A stretch of 64,000 nt of DNA from Chenopodium formosanum (Eukaryota > Streptophyta > Magnoliopsida > Caryophyllales > Amaranthaceae). Positions 1 through 10,915 of the stretch are shown piece by piece. Numbering within the stretch: position 1 is the first letter of the stretch; each line of letters starts with the position of its first letter. The stretch is from the NCBI GenBank assembly GCA_024500155.1, contig CM044858.1, forward strand, positions 4,774,001 to 4,838,000, in the 5' to 3' direction. Made by a program: the position numbers and the translations under genes. The notes under the pieces are model-generated. The model saw nothing but the letters and a program-made list of their open reading frames with translations, ran no database searches and had not been told where the DNA came from.

Positions 1-2
1 AC

Positions 3-83
3 TTCATTGACAGCTTATATAATAGAATTTATGTAACTGTAGCTATTTATATCTTGGTTTATGGATTAGCTGATCCCTGCTGA
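3..83 (+). pseudogene. 3' tail fragment of an LRR receptor-like protein
   Basis: The window opens inside a reading frame whose start lies outside it. It encodes the cytoplasmic tail of the RLP family in this array (residues FIDSLYNRIYVTVAIY, matching the end of the gene at 18257-20330). After that the normal ending (VARFQRR...) is replaced by ILVYGLADPC and a stop at 81-83. The following bases (about 84-115) resemble an internal LRR stretch of the same family (compare 18940-18970), so this 3' end looks like a rearrangement junction rather than a normal gene end. Either a decayed copy or the end of a further array member to the left. Confidence 0.7.
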
Positions 84-194
84 TCTCTTACAATAAGTTG
101 ACAGAATTCCAGAATTGGATATATACAGGTATGGTATACTAGTCTACTACGAGTAAAATGAGAATACAACACATGAGCCAAAGTATAAGATTTT

Positions 195-245
195 TCAGAG
201 TCAATCCAAGTCAATTCATCCTTTCAAACACGTCAATACTGTTAG
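195..245 (+). promoter_or_regulatory. Conserved array promoter block with W-box cores (RLP copy 1)
   Basis: Two AGTCAA hexamers (199-204 and 209-214; TTGACT on the other strand, the W-box core bound by WRKY factors) are followed by a TTTCAAACACG(T/C)CAATACT block. The same block precedes the other array genes: 2596, 12999, 14776, 15681/15691 and 20958, with a weaker version at 18097. The motif is seen directly; WRKY control of immune receptor genes is an inference. Confidence 0.5.
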
Positions 246-329
246 TTCGTTCGTTCTGCCTTTGCTTATCTTGATACACTCATCTCCCTTTTATCAGTCT
301 CAATATTTTTTATAAACACGTAGTTGAAA

Positions 330-1879
330 ATGGCCATCGCCATGAACTACTTGTCGATTTTGTTTGTGTTTCTTTTGTGGAGTATGTTAGTGTTTTCTCA
401 ACAATCTTCAACTCAAAAATCAGTCATGCTCAACCTCTTTCATTTTCTCCATAATCCAAAATACTATGATTATGATGATTATTATGGTCTTTCGACTCTT
501 CCCAAATGGAATGCAAGCACAAACCCATGTAGGTGGGAAGGTGTGATATGCACCAACAACTCTGTTACCCAACTCCATCTCACCTACTCCAACTACAACA
601 TCAGAAATTCAAGTGTTATATCAATTGCATGCCAAATTCAATCACTGCAAGTTCTTGATGTTTCCTACAACTATCTAGATTCAATCCCAGATGATTTTTT
701 AACCATATGTGGCAAACTTCCAAGGCTGAAATCAGTAAATTTTAGTGGGAATTCTATTTCTGGAAATTTACCTAGTTTCTAATAAAGGTGGTTTTACCAG
801 CTTAGAGTCCCTCGACTTGTCTACCAATTTACTGAATGGAAGCATTGGAGCGCGGTTTGATGGGTTGGTGGCTCTCAAAAGCTTGAACCTTAGCTCTAAT
901 CAATTGACCGGGTCGATTCCTAGCATTCTTTTTGGAAATTTGAAGGGGTTACAAGAGCTTGATTTGTCACACAACAGTTTCCAAGGCAGAATTCCAGACC
1001 AGTTTTCTAATTGCAACAACCTGAGATATCTTGATCTCTCTTCCAATAACTTGACAGGTACGATCCCTGCTGATCTTGGTTTGTGTCAGGAGTTGTCAAA
1101 CTTGACTAACCTTAGATATCTAGATTTGTCAGGCAACGAGTTAAGTGGTTTAATACCCACAAAAATTGGTAACTTACATTCATTGATTGAACTTCACTTG
1201 AGCAATAATCTTCTCGTTGGAAAAATTCCTCTCATGCCCCAAAAATTACAGATTCTGGACCTCTCCTCCAACAAACTTTCAGGTAATAACATCTCAACAT
1301 AATTTATATTGGATTTCCTGCTATGCCACCTTTAGTGCTTGTTAATGTCTACTACAACCTTTTATATTCATGAATTTAACTGGGTTGTTTATTTCAGGCA
1401 ATATTCCAGATACCCTTAAAGGCATGTCACAGCTCTCAAATTTGAACTTAGCAAGCAACGCATTGTCAGGGGATATACCCTCTCAACTCGGGTTTGGTCG
1501 TCTCAGCTATCTTGATTTGTCCAACAACAACCTATCTGGACCAATCCCAATTACGATACAAATATTTGGATATAATCGTTTTGCCGGGAACGCTAACCTC
1601 TGTGGGTATCCAGTAACAAACAGCTGTGACATTGCGGAAGGAGAAGATGATCCATCCATACAAGAAGAAAATGAAGGCAAAGATAGCTTTTATATAGGGC
1701 TGTACGTAAGTATGGGTCTTGGATTCTACTTTGGATTTTGGGGAGTCTGTGGCACTCTCGTATTAAAACATTCTTGGAGATATGCCTTCTTCAACTTCAT
1801 TGACACCGTTTATAACAGAATCTATGTAACTATAGCTATTTATGTCGCCAGATTTCAGAGGAATTCTCAGACTTGTTAA
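330..1879 (+). pseudogene. LRR receptor-like protein, frameshifted copy (RLP copy 1)
   Basis: The ATG at 330 begins a signal peptide followed by an LRR N-cap (W..STNPCRW.GV.C) and LRRs. Against the sister gene at 15836 there is one extra base around 776-780. It creates a TAA at 780-782 after about 150 codons, and the LRR frame resumes at 781. An intron with good signals lies at 1283-1397 (CAG/GTAATA...TTTCAG/GC, 115 bp, phase 1), nearly identical to that of the sister gene. Exon 2 (1398-1879) encodes the last LRRs, the LCG(Y)P cap, an acidic spacer, a transmembrane helix (GFYFGFWGVCGTL) and a short basic tail. Several LRRs present in the sister gene are also missing in frame (near 1088). Likely a pseudogene or an allele making a truncated secreted protein. 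An assembly error at a T-run is possible. Confidence 0.85.
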
Positions 1880-2747
1880 AACTGTATGCAGTTTCTCCTA
1901 TTCTATGAATACTACCTGTTTTAGTAGGTTTCTCATGTTCTATGAAATACTTGTTACAGTATTATTGAATCATTGTACTCCGTATTTTAAGATTTTTAAC
2001 GATGTATTCACGAGTGCATTATTTTATTAAATAATCTTCAACCGTATGTCTCACAAAAATTCTGAATCAAATTTCAACACACACTGTATTTTCACAAGTA
2101 ACATTGTTATCAGTTTATTAGAGATCGAAGTTTCCTGTAAGCTGTAACATGGACACATTCAACAGTACAAATTATGTCAACGCAAGTAAATAGTAATGTA
2201 TACAAATGGAAAAAATAAAAATAAAAATGTGTATTCAAAATATAGGATAAAGAACTTACCTTCCTCCCATTTTGTTTGGTAAAAAGAAACTAAAATGCAG
2301 TAAGAAAATCAATAAAATTAATTTATAAAAACAGGAATACGTGTCAAAAAAACTATTTCGTATTTTTTTAGAAATTAAATCAGACTAATTACTCTGTATT
2401 TTACTCCGTACAAAGTATATATATACGTACATGCATGTGCTGTTACTATCAGATGGGGGCATGCAGTTACAAAATACTAATCACGTGGAAAATGGTTTAG
2501 GAAAAGATAGATAGTCTAAATGTAATGTATGTAGCACAATTCAGTCAATGCAACTTTAAAAGAGGGAAAATCCAAGTCTTTGCCTGATTTTTCCAAGTCA
2601 ATTCAACTTTTCAAACACGCCAATACTCTTGTCTTCTCCTTACCTCTTCTTCCTTCTCTCACTCTTACCTCTGTCTTGCTCCTCTGTTCTGATTCTTCTT
2701 TCTTCATTCTTAATTCCTCCCTTCAAACACTAACATATTTATCCAAC
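1880..2747 (+). promoter_or_regulatory. Intergenic spacer and promoter/5' UTR of the RLK copy at 2748
   Basis: There is no gene here. From about 2405 to 2747 the sequence is nearly the same as 14585-14927 and 20775-21109, upstream of the other two RLK copies. It holds a TATATATA run near 2418, AGTCAA W-box cores at 2543 and 2596, and a pyrimidine-rich CT tract (about 2630-2735) typical of a plant 5' UTR. The conserved upstream block shows that the duplication unit carried its promoter. Confidence 0.5.
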
Positions 2748-4733
2748 ATGAAAATTGACAGCTTCACTTTCTTCTTCTTCTTCTTCTTTCTTTTCTTGAA
2801 TTCGGTTTCTGCACAGCTATCTCCCACGCAGAAATCGTCCATGATCAACCTCTCCGACCACCTTCACAGCCAAGTGTCCTCTTTCTCATGGGATACTAGC
2901 AAAGACCCGTGTACATGGACCGGTGTGGCATGCAATAACCTCAACAGCTCTGTTGTCAAAATCTCTCTCTCTAGCTTGAAACTCACCAATTCCAGTTTCT
3001 TACCTATTGTATGCCAAATTTCATCTTTGGAGGTTCTTGATGTTTCCAAAAACCTCCTAAACTCAATCCCAGGTGAGTTTTTATCGAGCTGTGGCGATAT
3101 TTCTACGCTTAAATCAGTTAATTTCAGCTGGAACAGAGTTTCTGGTTCTCTGCCTTCGTTTGAGAATGGCTTTACCAATTTAGAAGCCCTGGATTTATCT
3201 CAGAATTCGCTGAGTGGATCCATTGGGACGCAATTAAATGCGTTGGTGAGTCTCAAAAGCTTAAACCTTAGCTCAAATAGTTTCATTGGGTCCATTCCAA
3301 CAAACTTCGGAGAAGTCAAGGGGTTAGAGCAACTTCAATTATCAGCCAACGAATTTCAAGGCACTATACCAGAAGAGCTTGCTGATTACAGAAATCTGAC
3401 CGTTCTTGATCTTAGTTTGAACCAGCTCGACGGTATGATTCCTAATAGAATTCAGGAGCTCCCAAAGTTGGAAGTGCTAGTGTTGTCGGGTAACAATCTA
3501 AGCGGGGAGGTCCCCGACATTTTTTCCAATAACACAAGACTACAGAGATTTGCAGCCAATCGGAACAGTTTTCATGGCAGTATACCATCTGGGATTACAA
3601 GGTTTTTGAAGAACTTGGACCTAAGTTATAATAACTTAGGTGGGTCAATACCAAATGATCTATTGTCACAACCAAACTTGCAGACAGTTGATCTCTCTTA
3701 CAATAGGTTGATTGGAACGATACCTGGGAATGTTTCTTCTAGTTTGGTTAGGCTGAGATTGGGAGGCAATTTACTGCATGGAACAATTCTGCCAATCAAT
3801 TTCAGTGATCTTCAGAGTTTGGTATATTTGGAGCTGGAAAACAACACCTTGAATGGAACAATACCTGTTGATCTTTGCTCATGTCACAAGTTAAGCTTGT
3901 TGAACTTGGCTGATAACAAACTGTCTGGGAATTTGCCAACAGAATTGCGGAATTTGAAGCAGCTTCAAGTTTTGAGTCTTCAGCTCAACAACTTTGTTGG
4001 CAATATTCCTAGTGAAATCACCCAGCTATCCAACTTGACAAGCCTAAATATCAGCTGGAACTCGCTAAGCGGTCCAATTCCTCCTTCCATCTCAAACTTG
4101 GGAAGACTTGAATACCTGCATGTGCAGGAGAACAAGCTGAGTGGTTCAATACCCATAAACATTAGCAGCTTGAATTCTCTGATTGAACTCCAGCTAGGGA
4201 AAAATCATTTTAGTGGGAGGATTCCTCCGATGCCCCGACTTTTGCAGTATTCTCTGAACCTGAGCCACAATTCATTTGAAGGGCGAATCCCAGAAGCATC
4301 ACTTGATCTGATGACTTCCGTGGAGATTTTAGATCTCTCCAACAACAGATTTTCTAGTGAGATTCCAGACTTTCTAACTAGTATGCAGAGCTTAACATGG
4401 TTGTTACTTGACAATAACAATCTCTCTGGCGTTATTCCAGAATTTCGTAGCACTGTCATTGTAGATACCAAAGGAAATTCAGGTCTTTCTTATCCACCAC
4501 CAAATAGGCCAAACACCAACCAACCTAATTCAAGTCACGTCAAAATTGCAGTGGTGGTTTGTGCAGCTCTCTTTGGTGGTTTGATTGCGATTCTTGGGAT
4601 TTTTCTTTCATCGCGGCTATGCTGCAAGGTTCATGATGTAAAAGTTCACTCAAGACAACCAGATTTTCCCATCCTTCTGGGTGTAGAAAGTTGCATCTTA
4701 ACAAGTGATAGTATAAAGAATAATGATAATTAA
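2748..4733 (+). CDS. LRR receptor, kinase-less duplicate of the RLK at 21110
   Basis: A single-exon ORF of 661 aa. The longer open frame upstream lacks an ATG, so the ATG at 2748 (context CCAACATGA) is chosen. It runs from a signal peptide (F-rich core, cleavage near SVSAQ) through an LRR N-cap (W..SKDPCTW.GVAC) and about 20 plant-type LRRs to one transmembrane helix (about residues 600-625: VAVVVCAALFGGLIAILGIF-like) and a tail of about 45 residues. It is nearly identical to 21110-24111 over the ectodomain, but diverges after about 4700 and stops at 4733 where the paralogue enters its kinase domain. It is therefore a membrane-anchored ectodomain without a kinase, structurally a receptor-like protein. 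It could bind the same ligand as the full RLK and act as co-receptor or decoy (inference), or be a decaying copy. Confidence 0.85.
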   Translation: MKIDSFTFFFFFFFLFLNSVSAQLSPTQKSSMINLSDHLHSQVSSFSWDTSKDPCTWTGVACNNLNSSVVKISLSSLKLTNSSFLPIVCQISSLEVLDVSKNLLNSIPGEFLSSCGDISTLKSVNFSWNRVSGSLPSFENGFTNLEALDLSQNSLSGSIGTQLNALVSLKSLNLSSNSFIGSIPTNFGEVKGLEQLQLSANEFQGTIPEELADYRNLTVLDLSLNQLDGMIPNRIQELPKLEVLVLSGNNLSGEVPDIFSNNTRLQRFAANRNSFHGSIPSGITRFLKNLDLSYNNLGGSIPNDLLSQPNLQTVDLSYNRLIGTIPGNVSSSLVRLRLGGNLLHGTILPINFSDLQSLVYLELENNTLNGTIPVDLCSCHKLSLLNLADNKLSGNLPTELRNLKQLQVLSLQLNNFVGNIPSEITQLSNLTSLNISWNSLSGPIPPSISNLGRLEYLHVQENKLSGSIPINISSLNSLIELQLGKNHFSGRIPPMPRLLQYSLNLSHNSFEGRIPEASLDLMTSVEILDLSNNRFSSEIPDFLTSMQSLTWLLLDNNNLSGVIPEFRSTVIVDTKGNSGLSYPPPNRPNTNQPNSSHVKIAVVVCAALFGGLIAILGIFLSSRLCCKVHDVKVHSRQPDFPILLGVESCILTSDSIKNNDN

Positions 4734-5115
4734 ATCATCAAAATCATTATTAATTACCATTTATAGCTAGTGTAATCCTTATATAGTTGTATTACTTATT
4801 AACGGTCAATATCAGCATTTTAAAAAAAAAATTAAAAAATCATGATCACGGTTTTCAAATTGATATGTTGACTGCAGTAATACTCATTACTCATGGATAT
4901 ACCAAGGACTTCACTAACAATGGTTTAGATAAAAAAAATAAAATAAAATAAAAGGGACCCAATAAACCTAAATTATTTTCGGTGGGCAAAAATGGCATAT
5001 TTTGGTATCAAAAAGGTAAGTTTTAGGGGTGATGTCGTAAAACTGGTAATGGTATTAGCAATTTACCTTTACCAAATTATGCCATTTTTGCCCCTGATAA
5101 ACGATACTTCATATA

Positions 5116-5216
5116 CTACCCCGGTTCTTATTACTCGTAACAAAGGAATATTTTATATCTCACAAATAATACCCCTATGTTACTCCTTTGTTGTGAGTAA
5201 TAAAATCCGGAGGTAG
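5116..5216. mobile_element. Stowaway-like MITE (101 bp)
   Basis: Ends CTACCCCGG...CCGGAGGTAG are inverted repeats that extend inward (TTATTACTCGTAACA against TGTGAGTAATAA). TA dinucleotides flank both sides (5114-5115 and 5217-5218), as expected for Tc1/mariner-type MITEs. Confidence 0.75.
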
Positions 5217-5776
5217 TATAATTTGTTATTTTCCCCATCAACTGGAAACATAGTTATTGATTTCAGGCTAAAAATTCCACAATCAATCATTTTTCCAATT
5301 ACGGAGTAGTTTAGCTCTAACAGTATAATTCAGAATGCTTCAAGCTTATAGCAGCAGAAGAGCAGAGACTAGAGCTTTAAGGGCCTGAAGAACCGCTTGT
5401 CAACTCAATAACCCTTCCCTTCGACCGTCGCCGTCACTCGAACCTCCTTCCCTTCCCTTCCCTTCCCCTTCCCCTTCCATCACCACAAAACCCAGCAAAA
5501 TTAAATCCCCAAATCCAAAATTAAACCCTAACCCTTTGAGGATTTAGTTATTTTGTTCCGGGCGAGTGGTTGCTCGTTTAATTTGATGATTTTTGTTTTT
5601 TATTTTTTTGTTTTTTTTTTTCATCTATTTTGTTTCAGGCTGGTGATTGTTGCGCTGCGGTGACTGATTTGCTGATGTTGTTGGCGAAGTTACCGGACCT
5701 GTTGGGGGCCGTAGCAAAAATTTTGGGAGCCTGTTCCTAAATTCTAATTGAAAAAAGGGCCTTAATAATGTGAAAA

Positions 5777-6035
5777 TTCCTCCGTTTTCGAATGATAGTC
5801 ACTTTTGCCGTTTTTAGTGATTCAAAATGTTAGTTAATTTGTTTTTTTTTTTCAAATACCATTAATATTTTTTTTTTTTTATCAAAATTCTCTAACATTT
5901 GCAAAATTATTTGAGCAAATTTAAGTTTCATATGTACTTTAATGTAAATTTACTTTTTCAATGTACTTTCTTTAATTCTCTCTAATTCCCGTGATTTTTC
6001 TTCAAAAGTGATTATCAATCGGGGGACGGAGGGAG
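5777..6035. mobile_element. Diverged Stowaway-like MITE
   Basis: The left end (CCTCCGTTTTCGAATGATAGTCACTTTT) and right end (AAAAGTGATTATCAATCGGGGGACGGAGGGAG) are imperfect inverted repeats of the CTCCCTCCG family. A TA follows the right end; the left end has no clear TA. The interior is AT-rich with poly-T runs. Confidence 0.6.
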
Positions 6036-6262
6036 TACACTTTTTTATTTATTTACTCCGTATAATTTAGACAATGCACAATTTCTATATAGTATATACG
6101 AGTAGATACATTACAAAATGAAAATACTTTTGTATAACAATGAAATCGAACCACATACAAAACCGCAAATTCTATGCTACTCCTCCAAGTTTATAAAATT
6201 TATGTTATTTTAATAAGAACTTCTTGTTCTTTTAATTTATATGTTTTATTTTAAAATAAGTA

Positions 6263-6353
6263 CTACCTCCGTTTCGTATTAGTTGCAACTTTGGAATATT
6301 ATATATCTCACAAATAATACCCTAAAGTTGCAACTAATACGAAACGGAGGTAG
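6263..6353. mobile_element. Near-palindromic Stowaway-like MITE (91 bp)
   Basis: CTACCTCCGTTTCGTATTAG... at the left is mirrored by ...CTAATACGAAACGGAGGTAG at the right, giving arms of about 33 bp around a core of about 25 bp, flanked by TA (6261-6262 and 6354-6355). The very high arm identity suggests recent activity or selection for the hairpin. Confidence 0.85.
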
Positions 6354-6874
6354 TATATGTTATTTTATATTTGCAAGTTTTTTTTTTCCAATATTGATCC
6401 TTTCACTGTATTCAAATTCATTGATATGAACCTCTTATTATTTCAATTTATATATATGTTATTTTTTAAATAAGTACATGTTATTTACCGTGATCCAGGA
6501 GTATATAATACTAATTGTACAAAAGATGAAAAAGATTATATCTAACACAGTATAATAATAACATCATAATATTATATTTATAATAATATTGTCACATATA
6601 CAATGATAACAATTATACTAGGGCCATACAAACAATCAAGATTTCAAATAAATGATATAATATTCTAACCCAACGGCCAAAAAAAAAACAATTAAGATTC
6701 TAGCATATATACAAGTTGCAAAATTAAAAAAAAAATCAGCCAGCTATGAAACTCGAAATAATAGGAATGATGAACATACTGCATAAATAAAAAAATATAT
6801 AGGCTTGTAGAAGAATTAGAAACCAGCCGTACAAAAATAATTGCTTCAATTGACCTCATCAAAACCAGAAAAGA

Positions 6875-6905
<31 letters not shown>

Positions 6906-7121
6906 TACGAAAAAAAAAAGAATTAAAAAAGAGTGAAATTAATTGCTTCAATTTGTTTTTGTTTTTGTTTTTGTTTTTGTTTTTGTTTGATTGTGTATCA
7001 ATTGGGATTTAGATGAATAGATGATTGAAGAATAATGGAAGATAACCCACCGTTTGATAAAAACTAGGGTGTAACGGTTCGAAGAGTGGGACCATGGAGG
7101 GCTTAAACGTAAGAGAGGGAG

Positions 7122-7289
7122 TGAAAGTAATTTGATCGTTGCCTTTGCATTGATAAACTTTGAGTATAAATACACATATACAAGAGTAATCTACGGAAAC
7201 TAACTAGCTACAAATAAGGCTAGGATAAATACAATTACCAAACTAATTATATACAAAGTCAACTGAATATATTTGCATATATTCTAACA
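7122..7289 (-). repeat. Copia 3' LTR (168 bp)
   Basis: Identical by eye to 11764-11931. It begins TGAAAGTAATTTG and ends ATTCTAACA on the + strand, so it reads TGTTAG...TTTCA in element orientation. The flanking polypurine tract (GCGGGGGAG on the - strand, 7290-7298) abuts it. The LTR supplies the TAG that ends the RNase H frame. Confidence 0.95.
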
Positions 7290-7883
7290 CTCCCCCGCAG
7301 TTATAGCGGGAGGCTCACGAACGCTAAGACTGGCACGGAAATCATCAAATAGAACCCGAGGAAGTCCCTTCGTAAAAATGTCAGCAATCTGATATCTAGA
7401 GGGAACATGTAACACGCGTACCTCGCCTTTAGCGACCTTTTCACGAACAAAATAAATGTCCATCTCAATATGTTTTGTGCGTTGATGTTGCACCGGATTG
7501 CCAGAGAGGTAGATGACATTCACATTGTCACAATAAACAATAGTTGCTTTCTGAATAGGAGAATAAAGCTCAAGCAACAAGTTTCTGATCCAACAAGAAT
7601 CGGATACTACATTAGCAACCCCACGATACTCGGCCTCCGCACTGGATTTAGACAATGTAGGCTGCCGTTTAGAAGACCAGGAAATCAAATTGTCACCCAA
7701 AAAGACACAATAACCTGAAGTAGATCGCCTGGTGTCGGGGCATCCCCCCCAATCCGCATCGGTATAAGAAACAAGCCTGCCAATGGAAGACTTATACAAA
7801 TGCAAGACAAAAGATAAAGTACCCTGTAAATAGCGTAAAATACGCTTTAGAGCACCCATATGCGCATTGCGCGGATCATGCAT
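7284..7883 (-). pseudogene. Copia RNase H domain (end of pol)
   Basis: Contains the copia RNase H signatures: TDADWGG, the STSGYC block, SSAEAEYR, CDN and the HIEMD...VR block, ending with IADIFTKGL. The frame ends with a TAG inside the LTR. It is the same reading frame as the reverse transcriptase upstream, separated from it by an in-frame TAG at 7941-7943 and a further 19 codons before the first ATG here. It is therefore part of one broken polyprotein rather than a separate gene. Confidence 0.92.
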
Positions 7884-7940
7884 GTGAAGGCAAACCTGCT
7901 GAACAGCATATGAAATATCAGGTCTAATAAAGGTCAGATA

Positions 7941-8858
7941 CTATAAAGCACCTGCAAGACTCCTGTACTTAGTGGGATCCTCATATGGCTCATCCTGAGA
8001 GGCACTAAGTTTTGATTTCGTGTCAACAGGGGTAGGACAAGGACTACAATTTGACATACCGGCCCTATCAATGATAGAAGAAGCATACTGTTTCTGAGAC
8101 AAAAATAGACCATCATCATTACGGGTGACAGCAATGCCCAAGAAGAAACTTAAAGGACCCAAGTCCTTCATTGCAAATTCAGAACTCATAAGATCCATAA
8201 AGTGTGTCCGGAGACGGTCAGTAGATGCTGTAAGAATGATATCATCAACATATAACAGAATATAAACAGTATCAGATCCATTTCTGTAGATAAAAAGAGA
8301 ATTATTAGATTTACTGTTAGTAAATCCAACAGAAGTAACAAAATCTGCAAACCGCTGATACCAGGCACGAGGGGCCTGTTTGAGGCCATAGAGAGCTTTC
8401 TGTAAAAGACACACATGATCAGGGTGATCTTTGTCACGAAAACCCATAGGCTGATGCATATAAACTGTCTCATTGAGATAACCATGCAGAAAAGCATTCT
8501 TGACATCCAACTGATGGATCGGCCAAGAGTGAGAAATAGCAATGCTAAGAACAGTGCGAATAGTTGCCGGCTTAACAACCGGACTGAATGTCTCATCACA
8601 ATCAATGCCCTGTTGCCGTGTCTTGCCATCACCTACAAGACGAGCCTTATACCGCTCAAAAGAACCATCAGAATTCCTTTTATGACGAAATAACCACATA
8701 GAGCGAATAACATTCACATTAGGAGGCCGAGGAACCAAAACCCATGTTTTATTATCAATAAGAGCATTATATTCGTCTAACATTGCATTTTTCCAATTTG
8801 GGTCACGAATAGCACTAAACGGGTCCTTTGGGATAGGAGAAATGGAGGTTGTGGTCAT
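7941..8858 (-). pseudogene. Copia reverse transcriptase domain
   Basis: Shows the copia RT series: W..A...E..AL..N.TW, YKARLV, FSPVVK, QLDVKNAFLHG, ALYGLKQAPRAW and the catalytic LLYVDD box. The frame is closed by TAG at 7941-7943 where copia elements continue into RNase H. Upstream it is in the same frame as integrase, separated by a TAA at about 8877-8879 and six codons. Both lesions look like single-base nonsense changes. Confidence 0.93.
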
Positions 8859-8876
8859 CGTGTTTAGGTTGGAAAA

Positions 8877-10331
8877 TTATTTTGGGTTAGGCTTATGAAT
8901 ACCATCTTTGGCACGGGTGGTCATGTGGTGGGTGGCCTGCTGATCTATGTGGTGATGGTGGAGGGTTGGAGTGGCGTAGAGTGGAGTGGTGTGTGGTATA
9001 GAGGTGGCAGCACGGGTCTGGGCTGGGGTGCCAGTACCTCGTGAGGAAGTAGCTAGCGGGCTGCTTTGGGGAGTGGGCCCAGGCTGAGTAGCGAATTGGG
9101 GCGAGCCCAATTGAAGAGGTGTGACAGCACCTGGTGAAGTGAGAGACGCTGGGCCAGAGAGAGAAGGCCCAGACGGAGGGGTAGGAGGACCAGGCCGCAC
9201 TTGTGGAGAAGTGGGCTGGGCTGGTGTGTCATGCGTGGTTCGCAAATGGGGAGGAAGGACGGAAGGGGCTTCATCCAAGAAATCATAATCATTGTAAGTG
9301 TGTTTGTGAATTTTAGAGAAGGGAAACCCGGTTTCTATAAATTTCACATGTCTACAAACAATAATTTTGCCATTAGTTAAATCATAACATTTTGAACCAC
9401 GGTGACTTGGTGCGGGGCCAAGATAGACACAAGGGGTGGAACGTTCTTGCAGCTTATTAATAGAGGTGGAAGGTAAAAGAGGAAAACATAAGCAACCAAA
9501 GACACGTAAGTCCGAATAGAGTGGATTACGTTGGTATAACACTTGAGTAGGGGAGTTATAACCTAAGACTTTGGCTGGAGTGATGTTTAAAAGGTAGGTG
9601 GCCATTCCCAAAGCATGATGCCAAAAGGAGTGAGGTAGGGAAGCATGAGCAAGAAGTGTCTGAATAATATTATTAATTGTTTTAATGTGGCGTTCGGCTT
9701 TTCCATTTTGAGGGGAAGTGTGAGGACAAGAAAGACGGTAGAGCATTTCATGATCATTAAAAAAATCTTTAAGAGTACCATTAACATACTCGGTGCCATT
9801 ATCACATTGAAAGGTCTTAATGTTACGTTCAAATTGAGTTTGGACTATCTTATGAAAAGATTGAAACAAGTGTTTTACTTGTGATTTTTTAGCAATAGGA
9901 TAGGTCCACAAAAATTTACTGTAATCATCAAGAAATAATAGATAATAGCAATCACCGGAAGAACTAGGAATAGGAGAAGTCCAAAGATCACTATGAATAA
10001 TATCAAATGGAAAAGTAGTGTGCGACATAGAATCATTAAAAGGAAATTTAGAAAGTTTTCCAAGAGGGCAAGAAGCACAAAAAGAATTACAAGCCTTATT
10101 ACAATCAATAAATTTTTGACTACTTAAAGATCTAAGTACGGCATCTCCGGGGTGACTTAGACGCCTATGCCAAAGATCAGAGGAAAGAGCAGTGAAATTT
10201 GAATGATTGACCGAAGATTTGGCTTGATTGGTTGGAAATAGAGGATATAAGTCACCGGTACTGTCACATCTCATTAGTTTGGCCCCCGTCTGTAAATCAT
10301 ACACAGGAAAAGCCATAAGGATCAAAGGCAA
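8877..10331 (-). pseudogene. Copia GAG-pre-integrase and integrase domains
   Basis: 484 codons. The N-terminal part carries the zinc-binding HHCC domain (WHRRLSHPG...C..CPLGK). The core shows the integrase DDE residues (HSDLW, FLDDYSKF, DNGTEY, and E in KAERHIKT). A proline/serine-rich linker with GP-rich runs follows and leads to KPNPK and a TAA. The start is overlapped by the protease frame (10297-10638), so a frameshift separates the two. Confidence 0.93.
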
Positions 10332-10638
10332 TTGAAACCATATTATCGGTGGTAAATTTACGGACTGATATTAGGTTCTTTATTAATTTAGGAGCATGTA
10401 ACATATTGTTTAGGGTAAAGGGAGGGTATGGGGAGGGCAAAGTAGCACTACCATGACCAATAATCGGTATTAAATCACCACTTCCAAGAACAATATGACA
10501 ATTATTAATGCTCGAATTAATATGAGAGGAAAGAATACCTTGATCCACGATCATATGAGCCGTGGCACCAGTGTCCATGCATGTAATAATTGCTCTCCGG
10601 TTTCCCCAAGTTTGCAAGCATGTGCATGGCTGCCTCAA
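10297..10638 (-). pseudogene. Copia aspartic protease region
   Basis: Encodes the retroviral-type protease motif MDTGATAHM followed by the LLSxR-like block (LISVRKF). It overlaps the integrase frame at one end and a nucleocapsid-like frame (10517-10876, P/S-rich) at the other, each in a different frame. That indicates at least two indels between gag and integrase. Confidence 0.8.
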
Positions 10639-10915
10639 TGTCGGTTGGAGATGGGTTCATAGCACTGTAGGCCTGAGGATGTTGGCCCAATATGCCCGGC
10701 CCACCTGGCCGAGAACTAGCAGAAGAGGAAGCAGCAGGTTTTGGAGTCCAAGAGGCCGCAGGATATGGACATGGGGGGTTGGGCCATTGAGCAAGCCACA
10801 GATTCCAGGAGCTGGGCCAGAATGGTGGACCTTGCTGTTGGGCTTGATGAGATTGGCTTGACCATTTGAATTGCATGGTTTGGCAAAATTCTTGGAATTT
10901 TGCTTCTTCGATTTG

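Larger units (their letters stand above)
4734..7116. other. Intergenic, AT-rich, MITE-laden
   Basis: No convincing gene. It contains Stowaway-like MITEs (listed separately), a CCCTTCCC-rich stretch at about 5440-5480 that could be an old 5' UTR, and two simple repeats: (TAAA)n at about 6881-6905 and (TTTTG)n at about 6954-6988. Confidence 0.6.
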
